From assembly GCA_947469485.1 (NCBI GenBank), contig CANIPU010000003.1, positions 1 through 64,000 on the forward strand: DNA of 64,000 bases. Direction: 5' to 3'. Under the pieces are notes generated by a model. That model saw only the letters and a program-made list of their open reading frames with translations, had not been told where the DNA came from and made no database searches. A program made the position numbers and the translations under genes. How positions within the stretch are numbered: the stretch's first letter is position 1; each line of letters opens with the position of its first letter. This DNA is from Chitinophagaceae bacterium (GTDB lineage Bacteria > Bacteroidota > Bacteroidia > Chitinophagales > UBA10324). Of this stretch, positions 26,373-36,865 are shown one piece after another.

Positions 26373-27233
26373 CTATTTAAGTGTAGGGCAGTTTCCAGGA
26401 TTCAATTTATTTTCCTGTTTATATACATTCAATTTATAGGTAATTGTAATGCCCGGAAAAAAATACCAGTCTTTATTTCTTAAATCTCCCCTTATTTGTC
26501 CTTTTGCAAAATGAAGCTTGGAAGAATCTGCAGCGACCTCATAACTTCTGTCGCTTAAGTCTAAAGCAGTTTGGCCTCTTACAGCGAGGATTTCATCCCT
26601 GTTTGGAAAAAAAGTACTTACATCATCAAGATAATCTGTAAAAGTTTTTCTTAGTGCGCAATCGACAGCAACACACCAATGTTCACCCAATCTCATTTTA
26701 ACTCCCAGACCTAATGGAATGGAAAGCTGAGTTAATCTGTATGGGGTTTGTCCTTTACCTGACGGCAGTCCTTGTCCTTCAGTGCCTAACGGTTGAAGAT
26801 CAATCCACTCTCCATTGTACAATGCCTGCGGGCTGAAATGAAATATTGCTAATCCACCTTCGAGATAAGGAGTAATAGTGCGCGTATAGCTTTCACCTTG
26901 CCATCCAAAAATATTCCATTCACCTATTAAACTTGCTTCGGTAATATAAGTTCTGAATGATAAGTTTCTTCTTATACGATATTCTTGCCCAGCATTATTT
27001 CTGGCGTCACTGCCAGTAATTAAACCATAAGTTGCAGCGGCTCTGAGTGAAAAATGCCACCGCGGGTTGTATTTATAAACCAGCCCTGCAGCCCATTGTG
27101 TTTCAGATGGTGCGAATGCAACAGGTGATAAATCACCAAGGTAATTTGTGATGCCACCAAATGCTCCAATCTCCGCTTTTTGGGCAAATGTGTTTGAATT
27201 GAAAAGCAACAACAAAAGAAAAATCCGCTTCAT
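26373..27233 (-). CDS. DUF6089 outer-membrane beta-barrel protein
   Basis: A 286-residue secreted protein with signal peptide (1-17, ends TFAQ). It then shows alternating beta-strand patterns typical of a small barrel, beginning EIGAFGGITNYLGDL and ending with an aromatic-rich strand (DWYFFPGITITYKLN). The YLGDL start motif and length match the DUF6089 family of Bacteroidota. Function is unknown. It heads a minus-strand operon with the symporter, M23 peptidase, bcp and the choice-of-anchor V protein. Confidence 0.8.
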   Translation of the reverse strand: MKRIFLLLLLFNSNTFAQKAEIGAFGGITNYLGDLSPVAFAPSETQWAAGLVYKYNPRWHFSLRAAATYGLITGSDARNNAGQEYRIRRNLSFRTYITEASLIGEWNIFGWQGESYTRTITPYLEGGLAIFHFSPQALYNGEWIDLQPLGTEGQGLPSGKGQTPYRLTQLSIPLGLGVKMRLGEHWCVAVDCALRKTFTDYLDDVSTFFPNRDEILAVRGQTALDLSDRSYEVAADSSKLHFAKGQIRGDLRNKDWYFFPGITITYKLNVYKQENKLNPGNCPTLK

Positions 27234-27300
27234 CTTTTTAAGAATTTGAAATTAACTAAATCTCCATTGACAAAACTAAATCTGTATCACCTAAGTTCAA

Positions 27301-27537
27301 TCAGAACTTTCTAACAATTATATTAACGGAGAAAATAATTAAGACACTTAAAGTTGCTTTACAAAATGGTGCGCAAAAATTTTCAATCAATGCTTTTGCT
27401 TCTTCCAAATTTTTAAAAGCAACATCTCCGGTGTAACGAATTACATCCAGGTCGCTGTTCAGCAGAAAAAAACTTTCAGCATCCGTGATTTCAAATTCAC
27501 GAAGCAAGAGTCGTGGTGTTTCTAAAAAAATTTTCAT
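27301..27537 (-). pseudogene. GNAT acetyltransferase remnant (N-terminal third only)
   Basis: Residues 1-53 match the start of a RimJ/RimL-like GNAT protein (METPRLLLREFE-type opening, then DVIRYTGDVAFKNLEEAKAL). After ALIENF the frame continues with unrelated sequence (CAPFCKATLSV...) and stops at 78 residues. The acetyl-CoA-binding motif is absent. No continuation was found in other frames up to 27234, so this is truncation rather than a frameshift. A palindromic dispersed repeat lies immediately upstream of its start. Confidence 0.75.
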
Positions 27538-27550
27538 TTATTGAAGTCTG

Positions 27551-27602
27551 CTTCGATAAGCTCAGTATGACAACGCGCTCTGTCATCCCGAGCTTGTCGA
27601 AG
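27551..27602. repeat. Palindromic dispersed repeat (CTTCGA...TCGAAG)
   Basis: Arms 27551-27572 and 27581-27602 are inverted repeats of 22 bases with three differences, around the 8-base loop ACGCGCTC. The outer core is CTTCGA(T/C)AAGCTC and the inner end TGTCAT. The sequence resembles a widespread extragenic palindrome of many bacterial genomes (the type with TGTCATCCCGAGCTTGTCGA). It sits between the E1 gene stop and the GNAT remnant. Confidence 0.85.
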
Positions 27603-27622
27603 GGTGCGCTTTGTGCAACGAA

Positions 27623-29611
27623 TTAATAATTCATCAACTCCTTCATCTTCTCACTCAATCTTGTCTTTGCCAGAAAATTATTTTCAAGTGGAATGGAAAA
27701 CGGAATCGGAGAATCAAGCGAAGCCACTCTCATAACGGGTGCATCTAAATCAGCAAAACAGTTTTCAGAAATCCACGCACTGATTTCCCCGCCAATTCCT
27801 CCTGTCAAACAATCTTCGTGCAACACAATCACTTTTCCTGTTTTCTTCACCGTGGTTTCAATCGCTTCTTTATCGAATGGAAGAAGAGTACGCAAATCCA
27901 ATATATCCGCAGAGAAATTTGGGACCTGCAACTTTAAATTCTGAACTTGTTCAGTTGCCCAATGCACGCCAGCACCATAAGTAATAATGCTCATGTCCGT
28001 TCCTTCTTCCACCAGATTGGCTTTACCGATTTCAATCGTGTAATACTCTTCAGGTACTGCACCACTGATGGCGCGATACAAGGCTTTGTGTTCAAAAAAC
28101 ATTATAGGATTCGGGTCTTCGAAAGCCGAAAGTAAAAGTCCTTTTGCATCATAAGGGTTCGAAGGATAAACTACTTTCAATCCCGGCGTGTGTGTGAACC
28201 ATGCTTCGTTGCTTTGAGAGTGAAATGGTCCTGCGCCAACTCCTGCGCCGGTTGGCATTCGCACCACAACATCTGCATTTTGTCCCCAGCGATAATGACT
28301 CTTTGCAAGATTATTTATGATTTGATTGAACCCCACTGTTACAAAATCAGCAAACTGCATTTCAACCATCGCCTTGAAACCCTTGATGGACAAGCCAAGC
28401 GCCGCACCCAGAATCGCCGACTCACAAATCGGTGTGTTGCGCACGCGCTCACGACCAAACTCTTCCACAAATCCTTCCGTGATTTTAAACACACCGCCAT
28501 ACTCCGCAATATCCTGTCCCATCAGCACAAGATTGTTGTGCTTGCGCATCGCGAGATTTAATCCTTCAGAAATCGCATCTACAATTCTTAATTCCCGTTC
28601 CGATTTTTTTGGTGTGATGATTTGCGGAACGAACGGCGCATACACATCATTCATCTCTTCATTTGTATCCGCAACAATTTCCGGCTCATCAAAAACCGGA
28701 GCGAGCGATTCTTCAATTTCTTTTTTCAGCAATGAATGCATCGAAGAAATACTTTCTTCACTGAGCAAATCTTCTTTCTTCAGAAACTCCTCATAATTTT
28801 TCAGCGGGTCTTTCTTCGCCCACTCTTCAATCAATTCTTTTGGCACATACTTAACACCGCTCGCTTCTTCGTGACCGCGCATCCTGAAAGTCATGCACTC
28901 GAGTAACACCGGCGCCTGCTCTCGAATGCAGTATTCGCGCAACTCTTTTATGGTGTGATAAACTTCGAGGAAATTATTTCCATCAATCGTCACCGCCTTC
29001 ATTCCGTAACCGATTCCTCTGTCGGCAAGTTGCTTGCACGCATATTGTTCCGAAGTCGGAGTGCTCAAACCATAACCGTTATTCTCAATCAGAAAAATCA
29101 CCGGCAGCTTCCACACACTCGCCACATTCAGTGCTTCGTGAAAATCACCTTCGCTCGTTCCGCCCTCGCCAGTGAAGGCAAGCGAAATTTTTCCCTCCTT
29201 CCGAAGTTTGTGCGCGAGCGAAATTCCGTTGGCAATGGTGAGTTGCGGGCCGAGGTGCGAAATCATTCCTACAATGTGATGCGCATTACTACCGAAGTGA
29301 AAACTCCGTTCGCGCCCTTTTGAAAAACCACTCTTCTTTCCCTGCCACTGTGCAAACAGTTGCGTCAGGTTCATGTTGCGCGTGGTAAACACACCGAGAT
29401 TGCGGTGCATAGGCAAAATATATTCATCGCCATCGAGCGCGAGTGTGGCGCCCACTGCAATTGCTTCCTGTCCGATTCCTGAAAACCACTTACTGATTCT
29501 TCCTTGCCGTAGCAGGTTCAGCATCTTCTCCTCAATCATCCGCGGATACAAAATGGATTTATACATCGAGAGCAATTGTTCATCGCTCAAATCTTTTCTG
29601 TCAAATTTCAT
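27623..29611 (-). CDS. 2-oxoacid dehydrogenase E1, fused alpha and beta subunits
   Basis: A 662-residue cytoplasmic thiamine-diphosphate enzyme, the decarboxylating E1 of a branched-chain (or related) 2-oxoacid dehydrogenase complex. The alpha part (about 1-310) has SGIGQEAIAVG, the HRN segment LPMHRNLGVF and the ThDP motif FTGEGGTSEGDFHEALNVAS ending IENNGYGLS. The beta part (about 340-662) has VLMGQDIAEYGGVF, TPICESAILGAALGLS, MQFADFV and LHEDCLTGGIGGEIS. The fusion is common in Bacteroidota. E2 and E3 are not adjacent. The GNAT remnant and a palindromic repeat lie beyond its 3' end. Substrate is inferred. Confidence 0.9.
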   Translation of the reverse strand: MKFDRKDLSDEQLLSMYKSILYPRMIEEKMLNLLRQGRISKWFSGIGQEAIAVGATLALDGDEYILPMHRNLGVFTTRNMNLTQLFAQWQGKKSGFSKGRERSFHFGSNAHHIVGMISHLGPQLTIANGISLAHKLRKEGKISLAFTGEGGTSEGDFHEALNVASVWKLPVIFLIENNGYGLSTPTSEQYACKQLADRGIGYGMKAVTIDGNNFLEVYHTIKELREYCIREQAPVLLECMTFRMRGHEEASGVKYVPKELIEEWAKKDPLKNYEEFLKKEDLLSEESISSMHSLLKKEIEESLAPVFDEPEIVADTNEEMNDVYAPFVPQIITPKKSERELRIVDAISEGLNLAMRKHNNLVLMGQDIAEYGGVFKITEGFVEEFGRERVRNTPICESAILGAALGLSIKGFKAMVEMQFADFVTVGFNQIINNLAKSHYRWGQNADVVVRMPTGAGVGAGPFHSQSNEAWFTHTPGLKVVYPSNPYDAKGLLLSAFEDPNPIMFFEHKALYRAISGAVPEEYYTIEIGKANLVEEGTDMSIITYGAGVHWATEQVQNLKLQVPNFSADILDLRTLLPFDKEAIETTVKKTGKVIVLHEDCLTGGIGGEISAWISENCFADLDAPVMRVASLDSPIPFSIPLENNFLAKTRLSEKMKELMNY

Positions 29612-29808
29612 TCAGGTAATTTCTGTGCGGCGAAAATAAGAAAGAGTTAGCAGCAGAATAGATGGTGAATGCAATGCAGTTCTTTAGTTGCCAACTGTAA
29701 ATAGAATGAGAGTGATAATTATCATTTTCTCCTGGCACTTCAACAAGTTCTTTTGCTTTTTCTTTTCCGCTATCAAATGATTGAAGTTGAAGAGAATTTT
29801 AAAATCAA

Positions 29809-31620
29809 ATGAACACAAATTCATCACCACATTCTTTTCACATTCCGGTAATGGGTTTGTGTTACACCGTTGACTCGCCGCTGAAAGTTGCGCGCTACGG
29901 AATATCTTCAGTTGTATCAATTATTGAAGATGACATGATTGAAAAGATGCGCAAGTATCACAGCGAAAAAGAAGGAATTGAATATCTCGCCATTGCCTCA
30001 ACAGATTTTGATCATCGGGCAAAGAGAGTGACAGCATATCTGAACCTGCTCGATAAAATTGTGGCCAGACAAATTGCTGAATTAAAAAACCAAACATTCA
30101 ATGAGGACAGCGATATAGAAAAATATTTTGAACTGTTGCCTGATAACCATGATTTGAAAAATGAGTATCAGAAAATGCTCGCCACAAAAAATGTGATTGA
30201 AAAAATTGAGCAGCAAAATGATTTGCGAAAAAAAATAGTTGCCGGTTCCATTGATGTAAATATTATGTCGAAAGTTGATCGCACCAATGTGAATGAACAG
30301 GGCGAACCGCTGCCCGCTGCATTTGCTGATGCTGTTGCCGCCTTTCGTGGTTATGCCAACAGCACTTTAAATTCTTCTATTGTTTTTTCAGCCGGATACA
30401 ATCCACGACTTTATTCGTTCATAGAACAATTTGCTGATTTTTTTCCGGATGAAAACGAAATCATCAAAAAGAAAATCATTCTGAAAGTGAGTGATTATCG
30501 TTCGGCATTAATTCAGGGGAAAATTTTAGCGAAAAAAGGTTTATGGATTTCTGAATTCAGAATTGAATCGGGATTGAATTGCGGTGGTCACGCATTTGCC
30601 ACCGAAGGCGAATTGCTCGGCCCCATTCTCGAAGAATTCAAAACAAAAAAAACTGAACTTGCAACGGAGATTTTTAAAATCTGTGCGGATGTAAATGCAA
30701 AAGCAGGAAAGAAATTCTTCACCGAAATGCCTGAACAAAAAATTACCGTGCAGGGTGGAATCGGCACATTCGATGAAAATAATTTTTTACTGAATCACTA
30801 CAACATTAACGGTACGGGTTGGGGCAGTCCTTTTTTGCTGGTACCCGAAGCCGTGAACATTGATAATGCAACTTTAAATCAGTTAGCAAATGCGGAACCT
30901 GATGATTTTTATATAAGCGATGCTTCACCACTCGGCATTCCATTTAACAATTTCAGAAAAAGTTCTTCGGAACTTGAACGCAAAAGACGAATTGAAGCAG
31001 GCAGACCCGGAAGTCCGTGTTATAAAAAATTTCTCTCTTCAAATACTGAATTTACCAAGCAACCCATTTGCACAGCATCACGCAAATACCAGCATTTAAA
31101 AATTCAGGAATTAAAAAAAATGGAATTACCAGAGGTAGAATTTCAAAAATCATTTGATGAAATCACAGCTAAAGAATGTTTGTGCGAAGGATTGGATGCT
31201 GCGGTGTTTTTAAATAATAACATGGAATTGTCGTACGGATTAAAAGCAGTGAGCATTTGTCCCGGACCAAACCTTGCATATTTCTCCGGTGTTTTTTCAC
31301 TCCGGCAAATGGTCGATCATATTTATGGTCGGGTTAATATTCTGAATAACAGGTATCGTCCCAATCTTTTTGTGAATGAATTGAATTTATATGTGGAGTA
31401 TCTGAAAAAAGAAATATCGAAAAACTTGAATTCACTCACTGAAAAAAAATCGAAATATTTTTTGTCGTTTAAAAATAATTTGCTCTCTGGCATAAATTAT
31501 TACCACCAGTTGATTCCAAGTTTGAAAAATGAATCGGAGCAATTGATAGGAAACATGAAGAGCGAATTATTGTCTGTCGAAAAAGTATTGCAGCAATTAA
31601 TTATTCCGGTAGCGAATTAG
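29809..31620 (+). CDS. Unrecognised cysteine-rich protein heading the nadA-nadB operon
   Basis: A 603-residue protein of a family I do not recognise, with no signal peptide or membrane segment. The N-terminus HIPVMGLCYTVDSPLKVARY and the later ITVQGGIGTFDENNFLL resemble the ends of an FMN-binding TIM barrel such as nitronate monooxygenase, which is inference only. Cysteines occur in conserved-looking contexts: C18, GLNCGGHAFAT, GSPCYKKF, PICTASRKY, ECLCEGLDAA and SICPGPNLAYFSG; some could hold an Fe-S cluster. The nadA start lies 7 bases after its stop. Context suggests a role near quinolinate or NAD synthesis, or redox protection of it. Start ATG at 29809. Confidence 0.55.
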   Translation: MNTNSSPHSFHIPVMGLCYTVDSPLKVARYGISSVVSIIEDDMIEKMRKYHSEKEGIEYLAIASTDFDHRAKRVTAYLNLLDKIVARQIAELKNQTFNEDSDIEKYFELLPDNHDLKNEYQKMLATKNVIEKIEQQNDLRKKIVAGSIDVNIMSKVDRTNVNEQGEPLPAAFADAVAAFRGYANSTLNSSIVFSAGYNPRLYSFIEQFADFFPDENEIIKKKIILKVSDYRSALIQGKILAKKGLWISEFRIESGLNCGGHAFATEGELLGPILEEFKTKKTELATEIFKICADVNAKAGKKFFTEMPEQKITVQGGIGTFDENNFLLNHYNINGTGWGSPFLLVPEAVNIDNATLNQLANAEPDDFYISDASPLGIPFNNFRKSSSELERKRRIEAGRPGSPCYKKFLSSNTEFTKQPICTASRKYQHLKIQELKKMELPEVEFQKSFDEITAKECLCEGLDAAVFLNNNMELSYGLKAVSICPGPNLAYFSGVFSLRQMVDHIYGRVNILNNRYRPNLFVNELNLYVEYLKKEISKNLNSLTEKKSKYFLSFKNNLLSGINYYHQLIPSLKNESEQLIGNMKSELLSVEKVLQQLIIPVAN

Positions 31621-31627
31621 AATAATT

Positions 31628-32620
31628 ATGCGGATGGAAAGTGTACCCGTAACTTCAACCGAAGCAGAATTGATTTCAGAAATCAATAAACTGAAGAAAG
31701 AAAAAAATGCAGTCATTCTTTCGCATTACTATATGCCTGCATCTATTCAGCAATTAGAGCGCGAAGGCGGGGTGGCAGATTTTAAAGGCGACTCACTAGG
31801 ATTGAGTATTGAAGCCACGAAAGTAAAAGCTCAAAACATTATTTTTTGCGGAGTAAATTTCATGGCTGAGACTGCAAAAATTTTAAACCCTGCAAAAAAT
31901 ATTTTAATACCTGATAAAGAAGCCGGTTGTTCATTGGCTTCGTCAATAACTGCGCAAGATGTTATTGCATTGAAAAAAAAATATCCCGGTGTGCCTGTAA
32001 TGGCGTACATAAATACTTATGCCGAAACAAAAGCTGAGTGCGATGTATGTTGCACTTCGCGCAATGCACTGAAAATTGCAGCTCAATTGCCTGGCGATAC
32101 CATCATTTTCATTCCTGATAAATTCATGGGCGAAAATCTGAAGCGGCAAATTCAAGCAACTACAAAAAAGAATTTGATTCTGTGGAATGGTACCTGCGAA
32201 GTACATGAACAGTTTTCATCGCGCTCACTCGCATCCTTTCAAAAGCAATTTCCGGAGGCTGAAATGCTAATGCACTGGGAGGTTCCAAATGAAACTGTTG
32301 CAGATAATTTATTTACAGGCAAAGGAATTTTAGGAAGCACAAATGATATTCTTACTTATGCAGGCGCAAGCAATTCGAAACAATTTATTCTTGCTTCGGA
32401 ATGCGATTTTAGTTCAACATTGAAAGCGGCATATCCTGAAAAGGAGTTTATCACTCCATGTATTTATTGTCCGTACATGAAAAAAATAAATCTGCAAAAC
32501 ATATTGAAAGCGTTGCAATCCATTGGCAACAATGAGCAACAGCATTATGAAATCAGTTTAAATGCAGAACTGTTAATGCGGGCGGCCATCCCTGTGAAAC
32601 GGATGATGGAACTTTCATGA
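31628..32620 (+). CDS. nadA: Quinolinate synthase NadA
   Basis: A 330-residue cytoplasmic enzyme condensing iminoaspartate and dihydroxyacetone phosphate to quinolinate, the second step of de novo NAD synthesis. It opens VILSHYYMPASIQ. The three expected 4Fe-4S ligands are in CDVCCTSRNA, LWNGTCEVHEQF and CPYMKKINL. FCGVNFMAETAKILNP is also characteristic. The ATG at 31628 lies 7 bases after the unknown gene; the last four bases ATGA overlap the nadB start. Confidence 0.96.
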   Translation: MRMESVPVTSTEAELISEINKLKKEKNAVILSHYYMPASIQQLEREGGVADFKGDSLGLSIEATKVKAQNIIFCGVNFMAETAKILNPAKNILIPDKEAGCSLASSITAQDVIALKKKYPGVPVMAYINTYAETKAECDVCCTSRNALKIAAQLPGDTIIFIPDKFMGENLKRQIQATTKKNLILWNGTCEVHEQFSSRSLASFQKQFPEAEMLMHWEVPNETVADNLFTGKGILGSTNDILTYAGASNSKQFILASECDFSSTLKAAYPEKEFITPCIYCPYMKKINLQNILKALQSIGNNEQQHYEISLNAELLMRAAIPVKRMMELS

Positions 32621-34143
32621 AAATTATTAAAACTCAGGTTACCGTTATTGGTAGCGGAATCGCCGGATTAATTTATGCGTTGCGATGTGCTGAGTTCTGC
32701 AATGTAACAGTTGTCACCAAAGGAAATCCCGAACAATCAAATACACAAATGGCGCAAGGTGGAATTGCTGCGGTATTGGCCAATGGTGATTCCCTTGAAA
32801 AACATGTGCAGGATACGCTGAAAGCCGGCGGAGGTTTGTGCAATGAAAAAACAGTGCGGTGGATGGTGGGACATGCCCCTGAAGCCATTCGTGAGCTGGA
32901 AAAATTCGGAGTGCAGTTCGACAAACTGCCAAACAAAACTTTTGATTTGCATCGCGAAGCCGGACACTCTGTTTCACGCATCGTACATCATAAAGATGAT
33001 ACCGGAATGGAGATTGAAAACTCCTTGCTCGCAAAAGCAAAATCAAATCCGAACATTCAGTTTTTTGCAAAGAATTTCGCCATTGATTTAATTACAAATA
33101 ACAATTGTTGCTATGGTGTAACCGTGTTGGATGAAATTAAAAATGAGCTGTTACAGATTCAATCTTCAATTACATTTCTTGCAACAGGCGGTGCCGGACA
33201 AATATTTTTTCAAAACACAAACGATGTTGTTGCTACCGGCGATGGGTTTGCCATGGCACACCGCGCTGGAGCAAAATTGATGAACATGGAATTTGTTCAG
33301 TTTCATCCAACCACTTTTTATGCTCCCGATAAAAAAACTTTTCTCATCACCGAAGCGGTTCGTGGATTTGGTGCACAATTGAAAAATAAAAACGGAGAAC
33401 CATTCATGCATAAATATCATTTGCTTGAGTCGCTTGCTCCCCGAGATATTGTATCGTTTGCTATTGCCAGTGAATTGAAAAATCAAGATGCTCCATGCAT
33501 GTATCTCGATTTGCGCTCGTTCGCTTTTTCAGAGATAAAAAATCATTTCCCCAATCTGGTTATTCGATGCGAAGCACAAAAAATAAATCTTCAAACTGAA
33601 ATGATTCCGGTTGTTCCTGCAGCGCACTACATGTGTGGTGGTGTAGTAACTGATTTGAATGCACAAACCTGCATTCAAAATCTTTTTGCAGCAGGCGAAG
33701 TTGCCTGCACTGGTGTGCATGGTGCTAACCGGCTTGCGAGCAATTCATTACTCGAAGCAGTTGTGTTTTCAAAACAAGCAGCCATTGCAACACAAAAAAA
33801 TATTCAGAATAGTAAAGTGCATCCGGAAAATATTTTCATTGATGAAATAAAAACAGATAATGTTGAAATTGATTTCAGTGAAACGAAAATCAATTTGCAA
33901 AAACTGATGTGGAATTTTTGCGGCATTATCAGAACAAAATCAGGATTGAAAACCTGTATAAACGAATTGCACAAAATGCATTTGCATCTCGCCACTCATA
34001 TTGAACAAAACGGTTTTTCATTTTCAAAACTGGAATTGCGCAATGAAATTGAAACTGCATTGCTCATTGCTATGGCTGCATTGAAAAGAAAAGAAAGCGT
34101 TGGCTGTCATTATATAAGTCAAATGGAAAAGCCCCGGTTTTGA
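32617..34143 (+). CDS. nadB: L-aspartate oxidase NadB
   Basis: A 508-residue FAD enzyme oxidising aspartate to iminoaspartate, the first step of de novo NAD synthesis. The Rossmann FAD motif is VIGSGIAGLIYALR at the N-terminus. NTQMAQGGIAAVL, REAGHSVSRIVHH and the capping motif EFVQFHPTTFYAP are present, as is the FAD-binding GANRLASNSLLEAVVF near the C-terminal third. The start overlaps the nadA stop by four bases (ATGA), supporting co-translation and direct supply of the labile iminoaspartate to NadA. Confidence 0.96.
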   Translation: MKIIKTQVTVIGSGIAGLIYALRCAEFCNVTVVTKGNPEQSNTQMAQGGIAAVLANGDSLEKHVQDTLKAGGGLCNEKTVRWMVGHAPEAIRELEKFGVQFDKLPNKTFDLHREAGHSVSRIVHHKDDTGMEIENSLLAKAKSNPNIQFFAKNFAIDLITNNNCCYGVTVLDEIKNELLQIQSSITFLATGGAGQIFFQNTNDVVATGDGFAMAHRAGAKLMNMEFVQFHPTTFYAPDKKTFLITEAVRGFGAQLKNKNGEPFMHKYHLLESLAPRDIVSFAIASELKNQDAPCMYLDLRSFAFSEIKNHFPNLVIRCEAQKINLQTEMIPVVPAAHYMCGGVVTDLNAQTCIQNLFAAGEVACTGVHGANRLASNSLLEAVVFSKQAAIATQKNIQNSKVHPENIFIDEIKTDNVEIDFSETKINLQKLMWNFCGIIRTKSGLKTCINELHKMHLHLATHIEQNGFSFSKLELRNEIETALLIAMAALKRKESVGCHYISQMEKPRF

Positions 34144-34161
34144 GGTAGTAGCTGACAATAA

Positions 34162-35628
<1,467 letters not shown>

Positions 35629-35674
35629 AAAAGAGAAACTGTTACATCAATAATCAGTACTTGCTGCTTTATTG

Positions 35675-36424
35675 TTATACAGAAGCCGACAGCATTTCGG
35701 GTTGAAGGTTTCTTTCCAATTGAATGGCTTTCGGAAACAGGATGTTGTTTTCAAGGTGAATGTGCATGAATAAATCTTCGGCAAACTCATTCAGCTTGGC
35801 ATACGAAACTTTATAAGTGTTACATGCTTCCGGTGGAGTGCTGTAGTTGTTGGTAACGCGTTGAATTTCTTTTACCAGTTTACCCACTGCATCGTGCTCG
35901 TGCTCCATCATATAAACCGGGTTTTTCACTGTGGCAAATGGTGGTGGATTTAATTTTGAATGCTGACGATTTGCCTGCACCAATTGTTTAATGTAAGGAA
36001 ACAATACCTGTTCTTCCTTCATCATGTGGCTGGCTAAATCGGCAACAATTTCATTCCACAATTCAAGCACTGTAACAGTTTCTGTGTAAGCATGTCCATG
36101 CACCCGGGCAACTTTTTCAATGTATTGTGTCATTACCGGAATGCTTCGATTGATGTAAGCATGATGTGTATTTAGAATGTAATCAATCAAAAAGTCAATT
36201 TCCCACTGATCGAAATTCTGTGAAGGAATTTTTCCTGTATTGGTAAGGTTTAACAAATCAGTTTCCAGTTTTGTTCTGTCAATTCCTTTTTCATCACAAA
36301 CTTTCGAGAGGGGTTTTTTACCTCCGCAGCAAAAATCAATTCCATAATGCTTGAACACATCTGCAGTGCGGTAATCTTCAGCCACTAATTCCCCAACTGT
36401 TTTTTCTTTCATTTCAGTTTCCAT
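35675..36424 (-). CDS. ric: Di-iron iron-sulfur cluster repair protein Ric (ScdA/YtfE)
   Basis: A 249-residue cytoplasmic protein that repairs Fe-S clusters damaged by nitric oxide or oxidants. The N-terminal ScdA domain shows YGIDFCCGGKKPL, and the C-terminal hemerythrin-like domain carries iron-ligand histidines in TVLELWNEIVADLASHMMKEE, MEHEHDAVGK and LFMHIHLENNILFP. Length is typical (about 220-250). Translation probably starts at the first ATG; MKEK at residue 5 is a minor alternative. It is divergent from the VOC remnant, and no clear regulator site was identified. Confidence 0.92.
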   Translation of the reverse strand: METEMKEKTVGELVAEDYRTADVFKHYGIDFCCGGKKPLSKVCDEKGIDRTKLETDLLNLTNTGKIPSQNFDQWEIDFLIDYILNTHHAYINRSIPVMTQYIEKVARVHGHAYTETVTVLELWNEIVADLASHMMKEEQVLFPYIKQLVQANRQHSKLNPPPFATVKNPVYMMEHEHDAVGKLVKEIQRVTNNYSTPPEACNTYKVSYAKLNEFAEDLFMHIHLENNILFPKAIQLERNLQPEMLSASV

Positions 36425-36550
36425 AAATTAAATTTTTACAAGATTATTTCATTGAAGTGCTGAATAAAATGATAATGGTCAGTTGAGTTGGGAGCGAAAT
36501 GAATTACAAATGAGAATTCATTATTTTCGAAAAAAAATTCTATTAAAATC

Positions 36551-36865
36551 ATGAAGAAAATCCTAATCCCCGTTTGTACTAAACTGTTCCTTTATGTTTA
36601 CACTTCATGCAATCAATCAGCAGAATATAAAACAGATAACAAAAGTGATTCTGCTTCAGCCTTTCATATAGTTGGTGCTTCGCAAATCACTATTGCGACC
36701 AATGACATCGAAAAATCAAAAGCGTTTTACGAACTGCTCGGATTTAAGCTAGTGCAGGAAATTTCGATCGGAAATTATTTTTCACTTTTAGTTTTTCACC
36801 CGAAGTTATCCGCACTTACTATGCCCGCAACTCTTGCAGGTCAAACAACCTTCCTGATAAATTAA
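36551..36865 (+). pseudogene. Truncated VOC/glyoxalase-like lipoprotein
   Basis: The 104-residue frame begins with a lipoprotein-like signal (KLFLYVYTSC) and then half of a VOC domain (ASQITIATNDIEKSKAFYELLGFK). The family needs about 120 residues with a second betaalphabeta half, which is missing. From about residue 83 the frame runs antisense through the 3' end of the ribonucleotide reductase gene (36806-36865), so the tail is not native. Probably a remnant created when the two genes became juxtaposed; a very short functional protein is less likely. Confidence 0.6.

Noticed and set aside
28326-28796. 156-codon plus-strand frame in the E1 gene
   Set aside because: Antisense to the fused 2-oxoacid dehydrogenase, which has full motifs; the serine-rich content is a shadow effect.
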